Translations under genes and position numbers: made by a program | Assembly (NCBI RefSeq): GCF_008369125.1 | Contig: NZ_VOAY01000001.1 | Coordinates: 1,116,001-1,180,000, forward strand | Length of the DNA stretch: 64,000 nucleotides | DNA from: Allopusillimonas sp008369125 | GTDB taxonomy: Bacteria > Pseudomonadota > Gammaproteobacteria > Burkholderiales > Burkholderiaceae_B | Direction: 5' to 3' | In this document: positions 61,325 to 64,000 of the stretch, piece after piece | How the letters are laid out: each line of letters starts with the position of its first letter | Position numbering within the stretch: position 1 is the stretch's first letter | Notes under the pieces: model-generated | What the model saw: the letters and a program-made list of their open reading frames with translations, nothing else | Database searches by the model: none | What the model was told of the DNA's origin: nothing

Positions 61325-62278
61325 CTACCTGGTCGTTACGGATCGGCGCACGTCAAAGATCGTGGCAAGCGTATCTGACAACAAAATCAAAATGACGTAC
61401 ACCGCGCTAAACAACATGGCGCAGGCTTGAATAACGGGCATATCGCGTGCAAGCACAGCATCAATCATTAAGCGCGCCAACCCTGAATACGAAAAAATGG
61501 TTTCTACCACCACCACACCGCTAACCAAGTAAGCAATGTTCAAAGCAACCACATTGGCGATGGGCCCTACGGCCATCACCAAAGCATGCTTGCGCACGAT
61601 GCTCCAACGCGACGCCCCTTTGAGCATGGCCATTTCGGCAAAAGGCTGGCTTAAAAGATTGCTGATAATGGCGCGTGTCATGCGGGCAATTTGCGCTGTA
61701 ACGACAACGACCAACGTCATGACAGGCAGAAACAACGCTTGGGCTGTCGCCCATAAACTGGAACCGGGTGTCAGGTATGAGATCGCAGGCAACCACTGCA
61801 ACTTGACGGCAAAGGCCAGCACAGCCAGCGTAGCGATAAGAAACTCCGGTGTTGCAGAAAGCGCAAGTACCGTAATTGAGCCGAAGCGATCAGCCCATTT
61901 TCCAGTTCCCAGACTCAGTAAAAGCCCCAGCGTAATTGACAGAGGCACGGCGATAAGCGTGGTTAGCCCGGCGAGCAAGGCGGTGTTGCCCGCCCGCTCT
62001 GCAAGCATGCTGCTGACCGGCACGTTTGTTAAAAGAGAGTGACCCCAGTCGCCGTGCAGCATGCCCGTAAACCATTGGACATAGCGCACAACAGGCGATT
62101 GATCCAAACCCATTTGCGTGCGCAATGTTTCGACTGCTTCCGGCGTGGCGTATTGCCCCAGCGCCAATTGCGCCACATCACCGGGCAAGATCTGACAGCC
62201 CACAAAAACAAGAACGGATACCAGCCATAGAACAAACACGGCTAGTACAGTGCGGCTCAACAGAAACTTCGCCATCAT
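61325..62278 (-). CDS. ABC transporter permease (DppB-like)
   Basis: A 317-residue permease with about six transmembrane segments (FLLSRTVLAVFVLWLVSVLV first), the DppB-type AEMAMLKGASRWSIVRKHAL coupling region and PIANVVALNIAYLVSGVVVVE. Follows the receptor gene after a hairpin-bearing spacer. Confidence 0.92.
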   Translation of the reverse strand: MMAKFLLSRTVLAVFVLWLVSVLVFVGCQILPGDVAQLALGQYATPEAVETLRTQMGLDQSPVVRYVQWFTGMLHGDWGHSLLTNVPVSSMLAERAGNTALLAGLTTLIAVPLSITLGLLLSLGTGKWADRFGSITVLALSATPEFLIATLAVLAFAVKLQWLPAISYLTPGSSLWATAQALFLPVMTLVVVVTAQIARMTRAIISNLLSQPFAEMAMLKGASRWSIVRKHALVMAVGPIANVVALNIAYLVSGVVVVETIFSYSGLARLMIDAVLARDMPVIQACAMLFSAVYVILILLSDTLATIFDVRRSVTTR

Positions 62279-62296
62279 TTACCTTTTTGAGTCTCC

Positions 62297-62328
62297 TCGG
62301 TATTTACAAGAATGCTTGTAAATACCGA
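62297..62328. promoter_or_regulatory. perfect stem-loop between receptor and permease genes
   Basis: TCGGTATTTACAAG (62297-62310) pairs with CTTGTAAATACCGA (62315-62328) around AATG. Fourteen uninterrupted pairs and no T-run on the minus strand. It probably protects the 3' end of the receptor mRNA or causes partial termination. Confidence 0.75.
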
Positions 62329-62399
62329 AGACACATTCACGCGTGAGTGCCTGGCATGCCAGAAAAAGCTGCCCAACTACACAGACGCACACGGTTAAG

Positions 62400-63998
62400 T
62401 TAGCTTTCCAGCCAAATTTGATCTGTGAAGAAACAGCCACCCATAGGGGCAATGGGAATAGGCTTCATACCTTTGACTCGTTTCGATATGCCATCGACAA
62501 AGTTAATAAAGGTGGGCAGCACCAAGGCTCCAGAGTTATGAAGAATGGTGTCGATGTCATGATAAATTTGAATACGCCTAGGCTCGTCCAGCGTGGCGCG
62601 CGCAAGATCAATAAGCTTGTCGAGTTCAGGGTTACTGTAATTTGAGAAATTCCATGGCGCCCCAGACTTCCACGTCAAGTTCAATAACAAGTTATACGTA
62701 GGCCGCGGATTAAAAGTCGTGGCAAAAAACGGGCGCTTACCCACAATAGAAGACCAGTAGCTATCCGCAGGGTCGCGTTTCAAATCGAGATTCAAGCCAA
62801 TGCCTGCCGCCTCGCGTTGTAAAAACTGGCCAATTTCAACGCTAAACGCGGACGCATCGCTGACATGTAGCGGTACCTTGTTTGCGCCCACCCCACTTTT
62901 TGCAAGATAAAACTTGGCTTTATCAGGATCAACCGTGCGCTGGGGCAACTCTTTATTGGCATACGGCGAGCTGCTCATAATCGGATAATCGTTGGCGATA
63001 ACGCCATTACCCAACAGCGCGGTTTGCAACACACGTTCGCGATCCATTAAATGCGCAAGCGCCAAGCCTACGTTGGGGTTATTTGCGGGTGCCATGTTAA
63101 CGGCCCCCTGGATTGCGGTATACCGCGGCGCCTTTGTTATGTAAGGCTCAACATTGTCTGAGCGTTGCAGCTTTGCGATACTTTGGCCGCGTATGTCGAC
63201 GGCCATGTCCACATCACCCGATAACAAGGCATTTGCCCGCGCTACCTGATCGACAATGGCAAACATTTCAAATTCATCGATATAAGGTTGGCCTGATTTC
63301 CAATACTTGTCGTTACGCACGCAAACCGTGCGTATGCCAGGCGTAAACTCTTTGACTACAAAGGGCCCTGTTCCCAGAGGCTTGGAGAAATCGTAGGTGC
63401 CATCCTTTACCATGGTAAATGGACTCGTACTCAGCGTAACAGGCAGATCGGCGTCGGCTTCGAGCAGATCGACCACAATGGTTTGTGGGCCGTCGGCGCG
63501 TACCTCTTTGACGTTGGTCATAAGTTGCTTCACGCTGGAAACAACACGCTCTTCCTTGTGACGCATCAACGAAAAAATGATGTCTTGCATGGTGAGCGGC
63601 GTACCGTCTGAAAAAATAACCCCAGGCGTTATCTGAAAGACCCAGCTTTTCCCATCAGTACCACTTTCAAACGAATGTGCCACTTCAGGCAGCGCCGCGC
63701 CATCTGTGTCCATGCGAGTCAGGTAACTGAAAATACTTGAACATCTAATAAAGTCGCCTGGATTTAGTGCGCGTGCTCCGTCAAACGTGTCGTTGGCACC
63801 TTGCGAATTGAGCGCAATTCGAACTCTGCCGCCCTTCTTGGGCGTCAACGTTTCTGTAATTGCGGCCGACGCGAAACGGGAAGAGCCCAAACCCGTCAAC
63901 GACAGGCCCACGCCAACCACCAAACCACCAAACTGACGTCGACTTAAAGAACCGGGGTCGCCGCCAATAAACTTATTTCCGTATCGTGATCCATCATT
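62400..63998 (-). CDS. ABC transporter periplasmic receptor (SBP family 5), 5' end beyond the window
   Basis: At least 533 codons of an SBP5-type receptor: KKGGRVRIALNSQ, ALNPGDFIRCSSIFSYLTRMD, WVFQITPGVIFSDGTPLTMQDIIFSLMRH (signature) and GTGPFVVKEFTPG. Before the Ile/Leu-rich segment, codons at 63930-63944 give SRRQF, a twin-arginine (Tat) signal, followed by GGLVVGVGLSLTG. The open frame reaches 63998 without a credible start, so the start lies past 64000; the internal TTG at 63923 would remove the Tat motif. Heads the operon ending with the two flavoproteins. Confidence 0.88.
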   Translation of the reverse strand, partial: NDGSRYGNKFIGGDPGSLSRRQFGGLVVGVGLSLTGLGSSRFASAAITETLTPKKGGRVRIALNSQGANDTFDGARALNPGDFIRCSSIFSYLTRMDTDGAALPEVAHSFESGTDGKSWVFQITPGVIFSDGTPLTMQDIIFSLMRHKEERVVSSVKQLMTNVKEVRADGPQTIVVDLLEADADLPVTLSTSPFTMVKDGTYDFSKPLGTGPFVVKEFTPGIRTVCVRNDKYWKSGQPYIDEFEMFAIVDQVARANALLSGDVDMAVDIRGQSIAKLQRSDNVEPYITKAPRYTAIQGAVNMAPANNPNVGLALAHLMDRERVLQTALLGNGVIANDYPIMSSSPYANKELPQRTVDPDKAKFYLAKSGVGANKVPLHVSDASAFSVEIGQFLQREAAGIGLNLDLKRDPADSYWSSIVGKRPFFATTFNPRPTYNLLLNLTWKSGAPWNFSNYSNPELDKLIDLARATLDEPRRIQIYHDIDTILHNSGALVLPTFINFVDGISKRVKGMKPIPIAPMGGCFFTDQIWLES

Positions 63999-64000
63999 TT

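Overview
The window looks like a chromosome segment of a betaproteobacterium of the Alcaligenaceae type (Bordetella / Achromobacter / Pusillimonas-like). This is inferred from the gene content: three orphan Bug (TctC-type) periplasmic receptors beside CoA-transferase genes, many IclR, GntR and MarR regulators, moderately GC-rich coding sequence, and tightly packed operons with frequent 4-bp ATGA overlaps. I see no rRNA, tRNA, CRISPR array or intact prophage.

Layout. 1-1.0 kb: an LpxL-like acyltransferase cut by the left edge. 1.2-15.9 kb: an acyl-CoA and organic-acid catabolic region with a nitronate monooxygenase-like protein, enoyl-CoA hydratase, a two-subunit 3-oxoacid CoA-transferase, thiolase, a FadB-type multifunctional enzyme, two acyl-CoA dehydrogenases, a thioesterase, a CaiB-type CoA-transferase, two Bug receptors and an IclR regulator. 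16-23 kb: a DNA-maintenance or possible defence block with YhaN/SbcC-like and YhaO/SbcD-like proteins, a Sir2 protein and an Rpn-family nuclease. 23.4-29.7 kb: a second IclR-flanked acyl-CoA module (hydratase, CaiB transferase, aldehyde dehydrogenase, VOC protein, third Bug receptor). 30-38.8 kb: amidase, two SDRs and a CE4 (polysaccharide deacetylase/allantoinase-like) hydrolase with a spermidine/putrescine-type ABC importer, plus a divergent MarR regulator. 38.9-43.6 kb: a DctPQM TRAP importer, a GntR regulator and an isocitrate lyase/PEP mutase-family enzyme, with the same perfect palindrome in front of dctP and between the GntR gene and the lyase. 43.6-46.4 kb: a decayed zone with an epimerase tail, an XRE regulator, an antidote-like remnant, a cytochrome b561, a 24-aa membrane peptide and an IS3 orfA remnant. 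46.4-54.1 kb: a peptide-type ABC importer with a regulator and an M14 carboxypeptidase. 54.2-55.4 kb: a Fic protein. 55.9-64 kb: a second peptide-type ABC importer with two FAD oxidoreductases, running off the right edge.

The main theme is capture of small organic acids, amides, amines or peptides by periplasmic receptors, followed by CoA activation and beta-oxidation-like chemistry. The most unusual sequence features are four tandem-repeat arrays with unrelated unit lengths (43, 32, 16 and 36 bp). One of them encodes a 12-residue repeat inside an amidase, and one supplies the 3' end of the yhaN-like gene. A roughly 33-codon relic of gyrA/parC also sits in frame just behind the fadB-like stop codon.
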